Source: Fistulifera solaris
Taxonomy: Eukaryota > Bacillariophyta > Bacillariophyceae > Naviculales > Stauroneidaceae
Direction of reading: 5' to 3'
Assembly: GCA_030295235.1 (NCBI GenBank)
Contig: AP026124.1
Location: forward strand, 1,550,001 to 1,614,000
DNA: 64,000 bases
The position numbers and the translations under genes are program-made. Positions 8,773-21,913 of the stretch are shown in pieces (within the stretch, counting starts at the first letter, position 1; each line of letters starts with the position of its first letter). The notes under the pieces were generated by a model, which was given only the letters and a program-made list of their open reading frames with translations, was not told where the DNA came from and made no database searches.

Positions 8773-11700
8773 ATGAGATCGCCATATTCTTCCACTTTGG
8801 CGAAAAGCAAAAGCTCAACCCAACAATCCCCCCCACGAAGCAATTTCTCAACGCTCAATAACGAAACTTTGGGGACAACTCATGTTTGGGTGCGAACAGA
8901 TTTAATTGAAGCAATACACAGACACGGTCAGCTGCCGAAAGGGTGGAGGCCACGGAAGAGGTTACGAGACGAGCGCGATGTTTGGGGATGGTGTCGCGCC
9001 CGCGTGACATCAAACGAAAACAGACAAAGCATTGCTCCGAATAATAGCAGCAATGGCAATAGTGTGACTAGTCCTTTCGGTCAAGTTCAGCTGAGAAGAA
9101 CGCAAAAGTCACCACAATGGAAAGCTATGGAAGTACAACCCAGAACTCTTGCAGTAACTCTCACTGTGGACGATCCGGAATTTGCACCACCTGAACTCGA
9201 TAGGGTGTCGGTTTCTTTTGCTTACAATACCGGTGACAACTCTAAAGTTTGCCCTTCAAACACTTGGTGGCAACAAAATGAAAGTCCCCCAGAGGACTTA
9301 ACGAGCCTCGAACAACTACACGAGCCGGCTGTGGTATTTTGCTTGCAAACACGGTACCAAAATGACTATATCTACACATATACGGGAAAAGTTCTTTTGG
9401 CGTTGAATCCATTTCGCGCGATCGAGTCGCTTTATGGCCCTGATGTCATGGCCCGGTACTGGCAGAATGATTACTCCGGTCAAAGACCTCCTCCTCATAT
9501 TTTCGCTATTGCCGAAGACGCTTATCGCTCTATGGTAAATGCAATGCAAATGGCGGATCGTTCACCGAATCAGTCCATTCTGGTATCAGGAGAGAGTGGA
9601 GCTGGAAAAACGGTGACAACAAAAATTATCATGAGGTACCTGGCTACGCTGTCAGAGCAATCGTCTCATCACTCTAGAGGCAACTCTGGGATCGAGTCGC
9701 AAGTGCTCCTTTCCAATCCGATTTTAGAGTCATTCGGTAACGCACGCACCGCGAGGAACGATAATTCTTCCCGCTTTGGGAAATTCATGGAGATTCTTTT
9801 TGAGCCCAGTGGATGCTTGACTTCGGCCAAGATCGAGACGTACCTTCTCGAAAAGGTTCGGTTAATATCTCAAGCACCTGGAGAGCGCAACTATCACATC
9901 TTTTATGAACTTCTCGCTGGGCTATCACAAAACGAGCGCCGCTGCTTTCAGATTGGAAATAAGTCAGCCCGTGATTTCCGAATGACGTCGATTTCTGGGA
10001 CGTACGACCGAAGAGATGGTGTCAGCGATCGAGCCAAATTTCAAGAGTTGAAGCATGCACTTACTACTGTTGGATTTACTGCTACGGATCAAAGTGATCT
10101 GTTTTCTATTTCTTGTGCATTATTGCACGCGTCAAACTTGACCTTTTTGGAGATTGATTCTCATGAGGACTCAAGCGCCCTCGATCGACGAAACGCGTCT
10201 TTTCGAGCAGCAGTAGAGCTGTTAGGCGTAAATGAAAATACTCTTGACAGTGCTCTCTGTCGACACGAAATTCAAGCTCGACATGAAAGATTGTTCAAGA
10301 ATTTGGACACAGCTAGAGCTCAGAAGGCGTTGGAAGCACTAATTAAGGCAACTTATGGTGCTTTGTTCAACCATATTGTACGCCGGATGAACACTTTCAT
10401 AGCTGGAATGCCAGCTAGCAGAGGTGCTTTTATTGGGGTTTTGGATATATTTGGCTTTGAATCTTTCGAGGTAAACTCGTTCGAGCAGCTTTGCATCAAC
10501 TATTGCAATGAGGCACTTCAACAGCAATTCAATCGTTTCGTATTTAAGTTGGAACAGCAAGAGTATCAGAAAGAAGGAATCGATTGGTCGTTTATATCGT
10601 TTCCGGACAATCAAGACATTCTCGACCTCATCGAAAAGAAGCATGGTGGAATTCTATCCATTCTCGATGAGCAAAGTCGTCTCCCTCGTTGCACAGACTC
10701 GACTTTTGCTCAAGCTATATACGAAAAATGCGGCGGAAATGTACGATTCGAGGCGTCAAAGTCCCAGCAAGCGGTGTGCACTTTCTCGATCGATCACTAC
10801 GCAGGCTTGGTGGAATACGATACGATGAACTTTTTGGAGAAAAATAAGGACGAGTTGCCTAAAGAAACGACCGAGTTGCTTTGTACGTCTTCTCACCCGC
10901 TTCTGGCAAGACTGGGTAGAGATCTTGAATCTGAATCAGACGAGCACTCGTCTTCGTCCGTACCGAAAAGTAGGAGCAAAGTTCTTCAACGCTCATCGAG
11001 CTCAATTCTACGAGAAAGCGTCGGGACACAATTTCGCGCTCAGCTTCTTGCGTTAAGATCCCGCATTGAATCCACTAATCCCCATTACGTTCGCTGTCTT
11101 AAACCAAATGACGATCTGGTGCCGCAGAACTTCAACCCTTTGGTTATAGCCGACCAGCTGAGATGCGCGGGTGTTCTGGAAGCTATCAGAGTTTCTCGTA
11201 TCGGGTTCCCACATCGTTTCGCTCACGATCGATTTGTTCAACGGTATCGCTTACTAGCAAATTCTCAAGTGGGGAAAGCTAAGAGAAGAACGAGCATTGA
11301 CTGTGACGAGTTGGTCCAGACTTTGACGCCCCAGGTGCAGAGTCTAGTAGAAGAGGAGGGAAAAGAACAGAGTAATGACGTATTCTACGGCATTCAAATG
11401 GGTAAAACAAAAGTTTTTCTACGACGGCGTGCGTTTGAAGCCCTTGAATACATGAGAGGAAGAAAACTCGAAAATGCTGCGGCAAAAATTCAAGCTATGG
11501 CCCGAATGCATATATCACGGATTGATTTCGAAGTTGCACGTTATGCAGCGATTATTATTCAAAGATTTGTTCGGCAGATTGAGGCCTATCGAAGAGCACA
11601 AGTACTTCGGGTCGACAATGCTGTTCTAACAATGCAACGGGCGTGGCGATGCTATTTTGCCCGGCGAATACTTGTCGCTGGCCTCACGATTGCATGGTGG

Positions 11701-13811
11701 GGCCAAAGCGCCTACAGAGGTGCGCTTGCACGGCAATATTGTGCTTACATTTTCTTAGATAACAAAGTCTGCATGATCCAACGAGCCTGGAAAAGACATT
11801 TATCCTCTCATGTATTTCGGAAGGTCCGTCGAGCAGTGATCTTTGTACAGAATAGTCATAGGCGCCGATTGGCAAAAAGGAGTTGATACGGCTTCGACAA
11901 TTAGCTCGAGATGTGAAGGCGGTCGCAGCAGAACGCGACAAATTTAGGGAAGAATCCCGTAAGTTAAAGGAAGAACTTGAAAAGGCAAAGAAAGCTGTGG
12001 AGACACCCAAAGTTGTTTACAAGACCGTTCAGGCAAATCCAACGCGTTCTGAAGAGGTAGAGAGGCTGAAGGCTGAGCTGCAGCGTTTGCGAACAGAGCT
12101 TTCTGTCGTGAAAACAAAGCAAACTTCTCCTCGAAATCAGACTGCAGAATTAGCTCGCTTAAGAGAGGAACTTTCTCGCAGGGAAGAACAGCTTGATTTT
12201 CTCCGCCAAGAAGTTAGCTCTCTACGTTCGCACGGAGATTCTTTTTCGATTCAGTCCTTCGTCATCGAAATTAATCCAAAAGATCGAATGAGTCCGCTAC
12301 CCCTCACCTCTTCAAGAAGCCCCATGCATTCGCCTGATGTTAGCCTCCTTGATGAAGTCATTGACAGTGATAACCAAGCTGTGTTTACAAGTCCACTGCC
12401 GGTTAAGGATTCACCGGCTCTTGACGTATTGTCTCCAAATGGATCCAATGGTACTGAACTCAGATATTTATTCAGTGCCATCAGACAAAGGAACACCAGA
12501 CTTTTTGCTCAGATCCTCAAACAGAGTAATGAACCTTGCGCTCTTGTTAACGAGATCGATCACCACGGGAGAAGTGCGATACATGTCGCGACTTTATGCA
12601 ACGTTCCTGAAATCGTTGAGATCCTTCTTCAACAAGGAGCAGCGACAAACGTGCAGGACGTCGATGGAGAAACACCGCTACACCTTGCTGGAAATGCCTC
12701 AATGATTGAATTGCTGCTAAAGAGAGGCAACGCTAATCCCAACATTCCTAACTTGGATGGAATTTGTTCGCTTCATTTAGCTGTCCAACGACGTGACATT
12801 CAATCTGTTAAAACACTTTTGATGTTCAACGCCGATATGAACTCAGCCGATAATATTCGATGGTTCACCTCGCTCCACCTTATAGCCCTTTCGCCTCGAA
12901 GTGACGTGATGCCCAGCAAAGAGGCCGATTTGGGATCTCGGATAGCTCAACTTTTAACCTCAAAGCACGGGAATCATTCTCCGGATCTTGACTATCAAGA
13001 TCGTGAAGGGAATGCACCATTGCATTACGCGGTGCAGCTTGAAAGTGAAGATGCATGCCGTGTCGTTTCAGTTTTCTTGGGCAAAGGTGCTAACCCCAAT
13101 ATATGTAACGAACGTAACCAGAGTCCGCTACACTTGTTGTGTCACAATGAGGAACTCAGAGCATTGAACGTCTTTCACGAAATTTTGCATTCTATGCTGT
13201 TTCACGGTGCTGATCCAAACCAGCAGTCCCTCACGGGGTGCACTCCTTTACATTTAAGTCTCTACCACAAAGATATCGGGAGCGCTGTACAACTTGTCGC
13301 TCGGGGAGCCGAGTTGCATTTACTTTGGAAAAGGTAAGGGCAATGGACGATGAGAGTTTTATTCTGATCGTGTTTCAGACTTGAGCTAATGGGCTGTTCT
13401 ATTACTATTTAGCCAAAGAGATGGAACTGTTTTTGGAAGGACACCGGAGAGCAAGAGATTCTGGCTTTAGATATGCTCGAGGATGATCATTCGCTACATC
13501 GTATTCTTTCAGCCATAAATCGACCTCAGAAGTGGGCGCCTACGCGTTCCTGGTGCATGCATTGCAAAGGCGCATTGGGGACGCGCACTAGGGCGCTCCA
13601 CTGCCGCCACTGCAGTCGATTGGTTTGCGGCGACTGTTCTACTTCGTGCCTTTCGTCGGATTTTTTCCCCAAAAGCTTTAGTGTCAGCGAACCATCGTGG
13701 GTGTGTTGTGCATGTGAGAAGATCCTCAGGGGACGCAAAGAGGATATGAGTAATGAGACTCAACCAGCATCATCGTCGTATGGGGACGACGATGACCAAT
13801 TTTCCTGTTGA
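8773..13811 (+). CDS. Myosin heavy chain with IQ motifs, coiled coil, ankyrin repeats and FYVE-type zinc finger
   Basis: One locus of 1,653 residues after repair. The motor spans about residues 170-880, with P-loop GESGAGKT (273-280), switch-I NDNSSRFGK and the relay motif DIFGFESFEVNSFEQLC. About six IQ motifs follow (KIQAMARMH..., MQRAWRCYFARR...), then a short coiled coil (about 1040-1120), ankyrin repeats (about 1233-1520), and a Cys-rich finger (about 1568-1620) with CMHC, CRHC, CGDC and CCAC pairs plus the preceding EILALDMLEDD block common in protist FYVE-like proteins. An intron lies at 13334-13412 (GTAAGG donor, TTTAG acceptor). Two frame breaks are present: the A run 11874-11878 is one base short, and the T run 13430-13434 is one base short. 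Start taken at the first ATG, 8773. It probably moves phosphoinositide-bearing membranes on actin. Confidence 0.88.
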
Positions 13812-13953
13812 ATTCTATATAAAAATTTATTTGTTCCAAAAGTTGGTGTTAATAGATAAGCTCTTTTCTTGTAGCTTGAGCTTGTCCGTTGATTGTGTCT
13901 TCGGTGTGACCCAAAGAGCCTTAGACTGAGAGGTCAATAGCTTCTGATCTGAG

Positions 13954-13975
13954 TCATGACTCAAATACAGTCGTG
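13954..13975 (+). repeat. 22-nt imperfect palindrome, copy 3
   Basis: Halves TCATGACT and CAGTCGTG, with a TGACTCA (AP-1-like bZIP core) in the left half. Differs from copy 4 at one base. It continues to the right into a block repeated at 41524. Confidence 0.6.
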
Positions 13976-14147
13976 CCGAAAAACGAACAACACAATGGGC
14001 AGAAAGTAAATATGGATAATAACGATTCACAAGTTTTATCGACGTTCCGAGTCGATACGTGCATTGATAATAATACTAATAATAATAATAAGGCCGTAAT
14101 GAAAAGCAATGAAGGTAAGTAGCAGTCTGGCTCGGAAGAATAATAAT

Positions 14148-14169
14148 TCATGACTCAAATGCAGTCGTG
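14148..14169 (+). repeat. 22-nt imperfect palindrome, copy 4
   Basis: Halves TCATGACT and CAGTCGTG, 194 bases downstream of copy 3 and about 400 bases upstream of the PhyH-like ATG. Also contains TGACTCA. Confidence 0.6.
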
Positions 14170-14570
14170 CGCGCCTATCACTTTTTAGAAAAAGGAGCCC
14201 ACACCCCACACAAACTGCTATACTTCTCGCTGCTAGTGACGTGGCCTTCGCAACTCGTTCAGTCGTTGGTTGAGTCCCGTAATCCAAGCTGGTATCTTTG
14301 ATTCATGAGTTCGGATACCACACTTTATCCTATAGAAAATGAAGTGTTGCATCACGTTAATGAATCCCGGATCCTGGTTGAAGTCGAAAGCCTGGATACC
14401 CTCGTGCTTTGCCGTGTCGCGTGGGGTGCACCTCTTTTCGGTCGACCCCAAGCTCAACTTGAAAGATTCAACTTCTTTGGTCGGCTTTTTGCGACAAAGC
14501 GAAAGACGCACCTTGTATTGCAACTCCTTGTGCCGTAGGCTGTTTTCATTGATTATATTGGCTTGTTTGT

Positions 14571-15767
14571 ATGAATAACAGCAACAACATGAAATTCGTT
14601 TTTGTTAACGCCGTCCTTCTGCTGGCGAATGCTCATGCGTTCACTTGTTCCGGACGCTTTGGTGTAAGCTCCGTTGCTTTGCATTCTACTGTGACAGAGA
14701 AAACGGATGTAGCCACTGAAACGGCTACTCCGCGAACGAAGGAGAAAAGGAAGGTTTTAACAGAACCTAATCTATGGGAATACAACTTCGGCTTACAAGA
14801 CCCCAAAATTCCGCTGCCGCATGGCCTTGTACAAGACGTCTCCCCACCAGAGAAATTCCAAGTTACAGAGGAGCAAATTCGAACTCTCGAAGAGGACGGC
14901 GTCGTGCTCTTGAAAGGCGTATTCGATGAGGAATGGGTTGATTACATGAGAAAAGCAACCACCTTTCAAACAGAAAATCCCCACTTCTGGGCTTTTGCCG
15001 GAACTGCCTCCAAACTTTATGACTATATTCAACGCAACGTTTGGCAAACAAACAGAGCGTTCGCGAACTTTTACTATCACTCGGCCATAGGGGATGTTCT
15101 GCGACAGTGTGGGAGAACGGATGAAATTCGTGTTTCCACTGACCTTCTCATGGTCAATCCGAACAAGGGGTTTAAGTGGCATCAAGATAACCAAAATGGA
15201 CCTATTACAACTGATGAAGGAATCCGGTTTTGGATTACCATGGATGAGACTCCTAAAGACTATGGAGCACCAGTCTATTTAAAGCGATCACACTTCAACA
15301 CGGCCGTCGATCCTGAAGCGGTCTTCGTTGATATCAATCAGGAAGGTCTGGAAGAATACCGTGACCAACAACTTGAATTCCGAACCATGCCAGGTGATAT
15401 GCTCATCTGGCACCCTCGAACGATTCACAAAATCGATGGTCCTGAAGATGGCATCTGGGAATCCTATCGACGCGTTCTGGGTGGAACGGTAGCCAAGGGA
15501 GGTACACTGTACCACGACAAACGAGGAACAGGGGGCGTTCTTTCCGACCTCGGTAAGCACGGATTGGTGGACGGTGACAAATTGGACTCGCCTTTCTTCC
15601 CCATCATCTACCCCCGACCGAATAAGCATGAGATTGCCGAGCGCGATGCGGGGCGTGTGGGGCGAAATTTCAACGACATTGTATCGAAGGTGGGAGGCAT
15701 GATTACCTCTACATCAACAAAGAAATTCGCTAGCTTCTTTGCCGTAATGGGCAGTAGGAGTAAATAA
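14571..15767 (+). CDS. Phytanoyl-CoA dioxygenase (PhyH)-like Fe(II)/2-oxoglutarate oxygenase, predicted plastid-targeted
   Basis: A 398-residue protein. The start is either Met1 or Met7 (14589); both lead into a hydrophobic signal (FVFVNAVLLLANAHAF) ending in a HAF|TCS cleavage context typical of diatom plastid preproteins, followed by a Ser/Thr-rich stretch. The catalytic domain shows the iron-binding HxD pair in KWHQDNQNG (His about 204, Asp about 206) and a distal histidine in the WHPRTIHKI segment, with supporting blocks GDMLIWH and RVLGGT. PhyH-family enzymes hydroxylate acyl-CoAs or small metabolites using 2-oxoglutarate; substrate choice is very variable, so alpha-oxidation of phytanate should not be assumed. 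The location argues for a plastid metabolite. The frame is intact and intronless. Confidence 0.8.
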   Translation: MNNSNNMKFVFVNAVLLLANAHAFTCSGRFGVSSVALHSTVTEKTDVATETATPRTKEKRKVLTEPNLWEYNFGLQDPKIPLPHGLVQDVSPPEKFQVTEEQIRTLEEDGVVLLKGVFDEEWVDYMRKATTFQTENPHFWAFAGTASKLYDYIQRNVWQTNRAFANFYYHSAIGDVLRQCGRTDEIRVSTDLLMVNPNKGFKWHQDNQNGPITTDEGIRFWITMDETPKDYGAPVYLKRSHFNTAVDPEAVFVDINQEGLEEYRDQQLEFRTMPGDMLIWHPRTIHKIDGPEDGIWESYRRVLGGTVAKGGTLYHDKRGTGGVLSDLGKHGLVDGDKLDSPFFPIIYPRPNKHEIAERDAGRVGRNFNDIVSKVGGMITSTSTKKFASFFAVMGSRSK

Positions 15768-15987
15768 GTCATTTCAAAATCTCAGTTTCTTCTTGTCGCA
15801 AGTCGCAAACGCGCATTGTTTGACAGTAATTCTTGCCGGAACTTACCCATAGACGGGGTACAGGCGATTTACATTCTATTAATTAATATCTCTTTGCAAG
15901 TACTTCTTGCCCGTTGGTTTTCTCTTCGATTGAATTTCTACCGATGAAATAGGGGTTCTACAGTCTTACAGGGGAACGGTTTAACTT

Positions 15988-18900
15988 CTATGTGCCAATC
16001 AGGTCCGCTGCCGTCATCCATTGTTGCAGGGACTTTTCGTCGATGCCCATCCTAGTTGCTGCCTCTCTTGTGATTGTACTGATTTCGTTAGAAGATTTCG
16101 GATCCTGCAACAGAACACCTGCTGTTGCTAAAAGTGTAATAGCATTTTGAAAATGCTCATTAAGGAGATCATTCATGGTCTTCTTCAAATGTTTGGAAAT
16201 TGGTCGGTGCTCATCGTCTACAAGCGGCTCATTCCTTTCGGTAAAGAAATCTTCGAGGACTAACAGCACCGATTGCCAAATAGGAGAAATGTTTGAACCG
16301 GAACTAATAACGTCTCGAATGTGATGTCTCAACGGTTTAAAGATTAGTCCAATGCACAGTTCGAATTCAATCATCAACTCATCGGAGCTTGATTTCGCGT
16401 CGTTCCCAAACTGCAACCTTGTAATGCAACGTCCCGCGAGAGGCACGCAAATGTCAGTCAGTACACCGCAGATGTCCGATATGGGGACGAGCCCCACTTG
16501 ACGATCAAGAGTTAAGTTCGTTAACATTGATAGAGCGTGTTGCCTTACATTCTGTGGTAAAGGAGAAAGTCAGTAAATGTGAAATAGTGAATTGATCAAG
16601 CAGCGACAAACTCACCGAATCTGACGATTTTTCGCATGTATCAGCTAAAATTTCGACAACTTTCCGCCAGAAAGTGGCCAGAAACTGATTGTTTTCGGAA
16701 TTGTCCGTAGTTTCAATAGTAGCCATTTTCTTTTGTACGAAATTGCAAAGCAGATCAAGGGTCGCGACACTCAGCTGAGTGTACCTTCGGTTTTCTCCGG
16801 TCCAGATAAGCGTTTCTAAACTGCCAATAACAGACACGGGCACTTTATCGTCGAGCTCTTTGGTATTGAGAATCAAATGCAACGACCTGTAGCACTGAAG
16901 TGCTACGTCGTCTTCAGGGAGACCTGTCTCGTAAAGAGAAGGTGCAATTCGTTTTAGCGATGATCCACGTGTAGCACACCAGTTAAAAAGGGCAATAACG
17001 CCTTCCCATCCATCATTCTTAAGGTTGACTAACTCCTCTACTTGCGCTACAATACGCCACAATCCTTCGCCGATGTGCTTGTCGAGAGCACGGAGAGGAG
17101 AAGATGCGTGCTGTTCTTCATTTACAGGGAGTAGATATTTCCAAGATGAAAGCACCTCATTAGCCAAATCGATTCTTTTCACCGCATAAACACTTAATCT
17201 AATCAGACCAGTCACTCGTTTTTCAAGTCCTGGATCTACGGGTATTTTGGTGGAAACTGATTCGCCAGCAGGGCTGACCAAAATACTTGTCAATCTTCCT
17301 AAATAGTGGTCCTGTAAAGTATCTTTCCACAACTCTCCCAAACGATCTTTATTTTTCAGAGCGATTTCGCAAAGAATAACTTCAGCCAAAGCTTCAGAGG
17401 CCGGGGAAACAGGCACGTTATGAAGCAGTGGAGCCAAGGTGGACAGATTGCTCGATGTGTCACTCACAGAGCGCTCTAGTCCATCCCCCTCTCTTGGGTA
17501 TATCAGGTACATGATCATACGCCGTTTGCGCTGGCTGTGTTACCATCGCCATCAAGGACTTCAAAAGAGTTGTGATGCCAGGATAATCCATGAATCTGCT
17601 ATCGCTCACAAGAGATTCAAACGAACAACTTTGCCGCAATCTCTCACGCACGAGTGACCTTGGCGACATTTGATATTGTCGTGTTTCGTCAACGCGTTCA
17701 AGGCCAGTGACCGGCATATTCATTCTCTGGCTCATGTTTAAACTTTCACGAATCAGCAGGTTCTGAAACGCAGCACCCGGCGTTGCATGCAACAAGTCAT
17801 CGCTTGAAAACGACGGTTCTGTCGATGAATCTGCGTCGGTGTCGCTCGCTCCACTCTCATTCCATACAACAAGATCATTTTTCCCGTGACTGTCGACCTG
17901 GCGGGAGAAGCCGATGGGATCAACGCCTGAATAATCTTCCTCGTGTTTTGGATCGTCTGATCCAAACAGTGCTCTACCAAATGCTCCTAGAACAGATCCA
18001 TAGGACGTCCTGTTTTTCATCTTGCTTGTATTGGCATCATACTCCATGTCACCCTTGACAACGCGTATAATCCATTCCCTACGGGCTTCGTCTGTCAACA
18101 AGTCGGCGTCAGATTCATGAAACAAACTCCCAACATTACTCGAGCTGCTTCGAGCTAACACTTTCAGATCTCTCAATTCAAACAATATAGCCCAGACGTG
18201 CTTCCAGCACTCTTCGTCTAAATCTTCTCCGGCCGAAACTGCAATTTTAAAAACTACAATGATGGCACTTTGTTTTTCAATGGAGTTAGACAGCGCCCAT
18301 GCGCGTTCAACTGCATTTTCTGTGTAGTCATTTATCAATCCTGTGTAGTAGCATACAGAAATGAAGGCCTTTCGAAAAATATCAAGCCTTCCGATCTGCC
18401 GAATTCCATTCAACATTTCCACTGACATGTCCATGGCTAAACGGGCCCCTTGAATGCCCATCATCGCGCCATGTGCAGCATTCTGTGGAAACGACCTTCC
18501 ATTGCTTCCACCAGACGACCTGCGGTTTTGTGTGATTGCGGTCGATCCGTCTCCATACGGTGACGTAACAGTACTCCATAGCCCACCGATGGCCGATAAA
18601 ATAGGCTTCCACGCTTGCTCCAAGACCAGTTCACTCAAATCTTCCACATCGTGGCGACTGGGATGAAAGCAGTCAGTATCGGAGGTCACTTCATTTGATC
18701 GACGAAGCACATCCTTCCATCGCTCCACGGTCATTGCCCCATCTGCCCCCTCTCCTTCTGTTCGAATTTCTTCTTCTTTAATACTATCGTAGATACTAAC
18801 CAGAAACGCACGCGGAAATTCCTTCCCTTCTTCCGTGATGTCACGACCGTAGTCAGTATTATTCTTAACAAAGTCATCAACTGACATTTTCCTGTCTTCC

Positions 18901-21030
18901 CGAATGTTCGTATTATGTTGATCGGTGTTGAGCATGATGATGCTGAACGAGAGTAAGTATGCTGCATCACTGGCCCGTTTGGGGTCTTCCGAAAAGAGGT
19001 TGAGTCTGCACGACTCTTCGCAGACCCTTCCGCATGAATCAGCGAAAGCCTGAAGGATGCGGTCGATTTGCTGAGCTTCGCCAGGAAGACGAAACGATGC
19101 CAAGAACATACGGAGTCCATCTAACAAGCTCTGTCGCTCAAACTGAAATAAATTGCAGTAAGCTTGAAGAACCTCTCTATGAAACCAGTCACGCTCCCAG
19201 GTGGGAGGGGACTTTCCGGCTACAGGTGCCTTTCCAGCTTCACCCAAATAGGCTCCGACAGCTTTTTTATCCAAGCCCACAACAATCCCATCTCGAAGGA
19301 ATGAAGCAACACTAGCCGGAGATATGGGATCTTTGACCAAGCCAGCGTCTAATAAAAATTCAATGCCTCGAGAAGCTTTCACATTGAAAACCCGCGCCGC
19401 TTTTCTCAATAATCGCTTACGGCATTTAAGGCCGCGAAGGAAATGGTCATCTTCCGTGTCGGAGCCAACTTCAGACCCTACTTGACGTGATAAAATAGAG
19501 CGCCTCCTTTGTGACCTTTCCATCATTGTCTGGTCAGATGCCTTGTCATCACGAAATAAACATTTCATTGCGCCTTGAATTGCTTGAGCACATAGTTCCT
19601 TTAAGTGGGCTGGCACATGCCTCCAAGGACGCTGACCCGGCTTTACAACTATTAAAGTATCACCGTCGGTGACAGCCTCTGCAGGCGTTGCGGAAGGAGT
19701 TGACGTGTCTTCTTCGGTATAAACTGCACTAGATGCAGGTGTCAACGCATCTTCACCTTCTACGTCAGCTGACCCACCACAGCAGCGACAAAGCTCAACT
19801 ATTAGACCCATAGCGACATCCGCACGACGCATATGACAATCATAGAATGAAAATATCGTTTCGAGTGCCCCACCATCTCCGTCCGCAATAGAATGCTGAT
19901 GATCGTGAAGACTAAAAAGATCAACTAAAGACTCGAGAATGATTTCTACTTCGGCATCGAAAATCAAATTGGCATTGAAGGAAATAGAATCTTCTGGTTG
20001 TGGTCGCTTCCGTAGGAGCACAAGGGCACGCGTGTAAAAATCCAGTAAAAATTGTTTCAAACTGAGCAACAAGGTGTTGTCTCAACGGGAGGCATGTCCA
20101 TAGAATACCCACCGTGGCGCATATTTCCGACAGCACTTCCATGGAAACGAATCCCGGACTAATATTAGAGCTTTCGTCATGATATGCCCATATTGCCTGG
20201 CCTGTCATCAGCAAAGATAGGCACAAGTCGTCTTGGATAATCTGAATAAGGGTGCGTTCCTTCTCACTCGGTTCCGTTGATGCCTCGTATGTCGTCCAGT
20301 CAACCGACTGCAAAGCCGTTCGAACCAATCTCAGACAAAGAACACGGCTTGCGTCGTGTACAATTTGTGCTTCTTGTATGGTGTCGTCGAGGGCGTTACC
20401 CCCAACCAGAGGGGTGTTCAACAACTGGTTGACAATGAACTCCATGATCGGCACGGAAGCTTTTTCGCGAAAGACGACATGAACTGTTTCCAGCAAAACT
20501 TTCTCGAAATGATAGCACAGCGCTGGTGAATGCACAAAGGTGTTTCGGGTTGACAGAATGGTCGTCAAAGCCTCAACCGTGTCCTTCTGCTGAAGGGCAG
20601 CCACTTCAGTTCGTACCAGCAAACCTAAAACATCAGCGATCGCCATTTCAACGGCCTCGTCCGCGCCTGGATCTGTCTGCTCAAATTTACAGTCCAGCAC
20701 CGCCTTGGCAACTGCGGTGGGAGGAACTTGTAATGTCGCAAATGCAGTAAGCAACAGGCGCTGAATAGATTGTAAAGCGACTAATGTATGAGGTCCAGCT
20801 GCACGGGGATCGACAACCACCTGAAGGAACGGGGCCGCAATATGGTGATTTGTAACGTCATTCTCTTCTTTTGAGTCGACTAAGGTGGTGCACAACACTC
20901 TTAGGTCAATTAAATCTTGCGCCAAGTCACCCCGAGCAACGTGGGGAGGACCCCCTCGCAAAGACGTCAAAACCCAGCTTGCTTCTTGAGAAACCTGGCG
21001 CAAAGCACCAGTTCTTTCCGTTGATGTCAT
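15988..21030 (-). CDS. Large ARF guanine-nucleotide exchange factor, GBF1/GNOM type (Sec7 domain)
   Basis: One gene of 1,658 residues after repair, the usual size of GBF1/Gea/GNOM proteins, which load GTP on ARF at Golgi and endosomal membranes. The N-terminal dimerisation and homology region (about 1-340) precedes the Sec7 domain (about 560-750), with the glutamate-finger motif FRLPGEAQQI (Glu about 651) and the SIIMLNTDQHN motif. The C-terminal HDS-type helical repeats include a VRQHALSML block right after the intron. The intron is 16552-16615 (64 nt, GTGAGT donor, CCACAG acceptor, read on the minus strand). Two single-base insertions break the frame: the A run 20036-20040 and the C run 17485-17489 (plus-strand letters). 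The corrected coding length is an exact multiple of three. It is divergent from SMC1. Confidence 0.88.
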
Positions 21031-21913
21031 TAAGCTCGATGAAAACTTTGAAATGGTATCAGTGTTAAGGCAAAAGGGATAAAGAAATGATTAATGCAGA
21101 GGGTCTTATTAATGACAATGCAAAATGAGATGCCCGCGACGGCACACGAGACGAGAAAAGTCTTCATTGCCCCAGGCGATGACAGGCGGTGAGCAGTTCA
21201 TGACTGAATGACGACCCATGACTGCAAACTGCGAGATTTTATGCGTTGGGGTTTTGAAAACGGAGCAGTCTAGAGGTCAAAGTGGAACAAGCTATCTCAA
21301 TTGTTGGGAAAAGTGAAAAAAGTGAAGCATTTTCGGTCATTTCGGGGTGAACACAGCTGATATCCAAGAACATATTTGTGATTGAGGACAACAAGACCTT
21401 TACGCGGTGCTGTAAAAAATGACAAGTCATAGGAATGTAATGCTGCCTCTTATGGACTCTTCAATAACGGTACCGATGGATAAATTTACATTCTTCTATC
21501 GTTTTATATTAAATCTGCAAGAATGAGGCAGTAGTTATCCGTATTCGACGTGTTCCGGGACTGAAATTTGCTTCAGTCGTCGAAACCCTTTGTACACTTA
21601 ATCGTATACATAAACACTTCCCGCCATAGAGGCCAATGTGAGGTTTCCGTTGCAATACTAACATTTGCTAATTAGTTGGTACCGCTACGATTTAGACATG
21701 CGGCGCAACTCTGGCGGGAAAAACAAAAAATGAAATGCGCTGCATGCGGAACGCAACAGGTACGGTAACCGCGTACCTCGTAATGAAGTAAAAAAAGAAG
21801 ACCACATCCGCATTTTTGCTTTGAATGTTTGCACCTTGCATTGTGTAATAGAATCACACACTAAAACAAACACTTGATAGAGTTGAAGACAGAGACGACA
21901 CACCGGAACAGCA
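21031..21913. other. Divergent promoter region between ARF-GEF and SMC1
   Basis: About 880 bases shared by two housekeeping 5' ends. It contains a pair of ATGACTG half-sites (21198-21236) related to the recurrent 22-nt motif. The minus-strand open frames at 21239-21430 and 21672-21903 lack coding character. Confidence 0.4.
21198..21236 (+). repeat. Two half-sites of the recurrent palindromic motif
   Basis: TCATGACTGAATGAC and CCATGACTGCAAACTG lie 20 bases apart in direct orientation. They match the left half of the 22-nt palindrome, but neither is followed by a good right half. Confidence 0.4.

Larger units (their letters stand above)
13812..14570. other. Intergenic region with paired 22-nt motifs
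   Basis: About 760 bases between the myosin stop and the PhyH-like start. It holds two almost identical 22-nt palindromes (13954 and 14148), a short ATA/ATT microsatellite at 14068-14090, and a 26-nt block (13974-13999) shared with the region near 41524. The open frames at 14305-14578 and on the minus strand are not convincing genes. Confidence 0.5.

Noticed and set aside
11860-11900. Programmed -1 ribosomal frameshift in the myosin gene
   Set aside because: The site GCAAAAAGGAG is not a canonical slippery heptamer, and the same kind of one-base run error occurs in many neighbours, so a sequence error is simpler.
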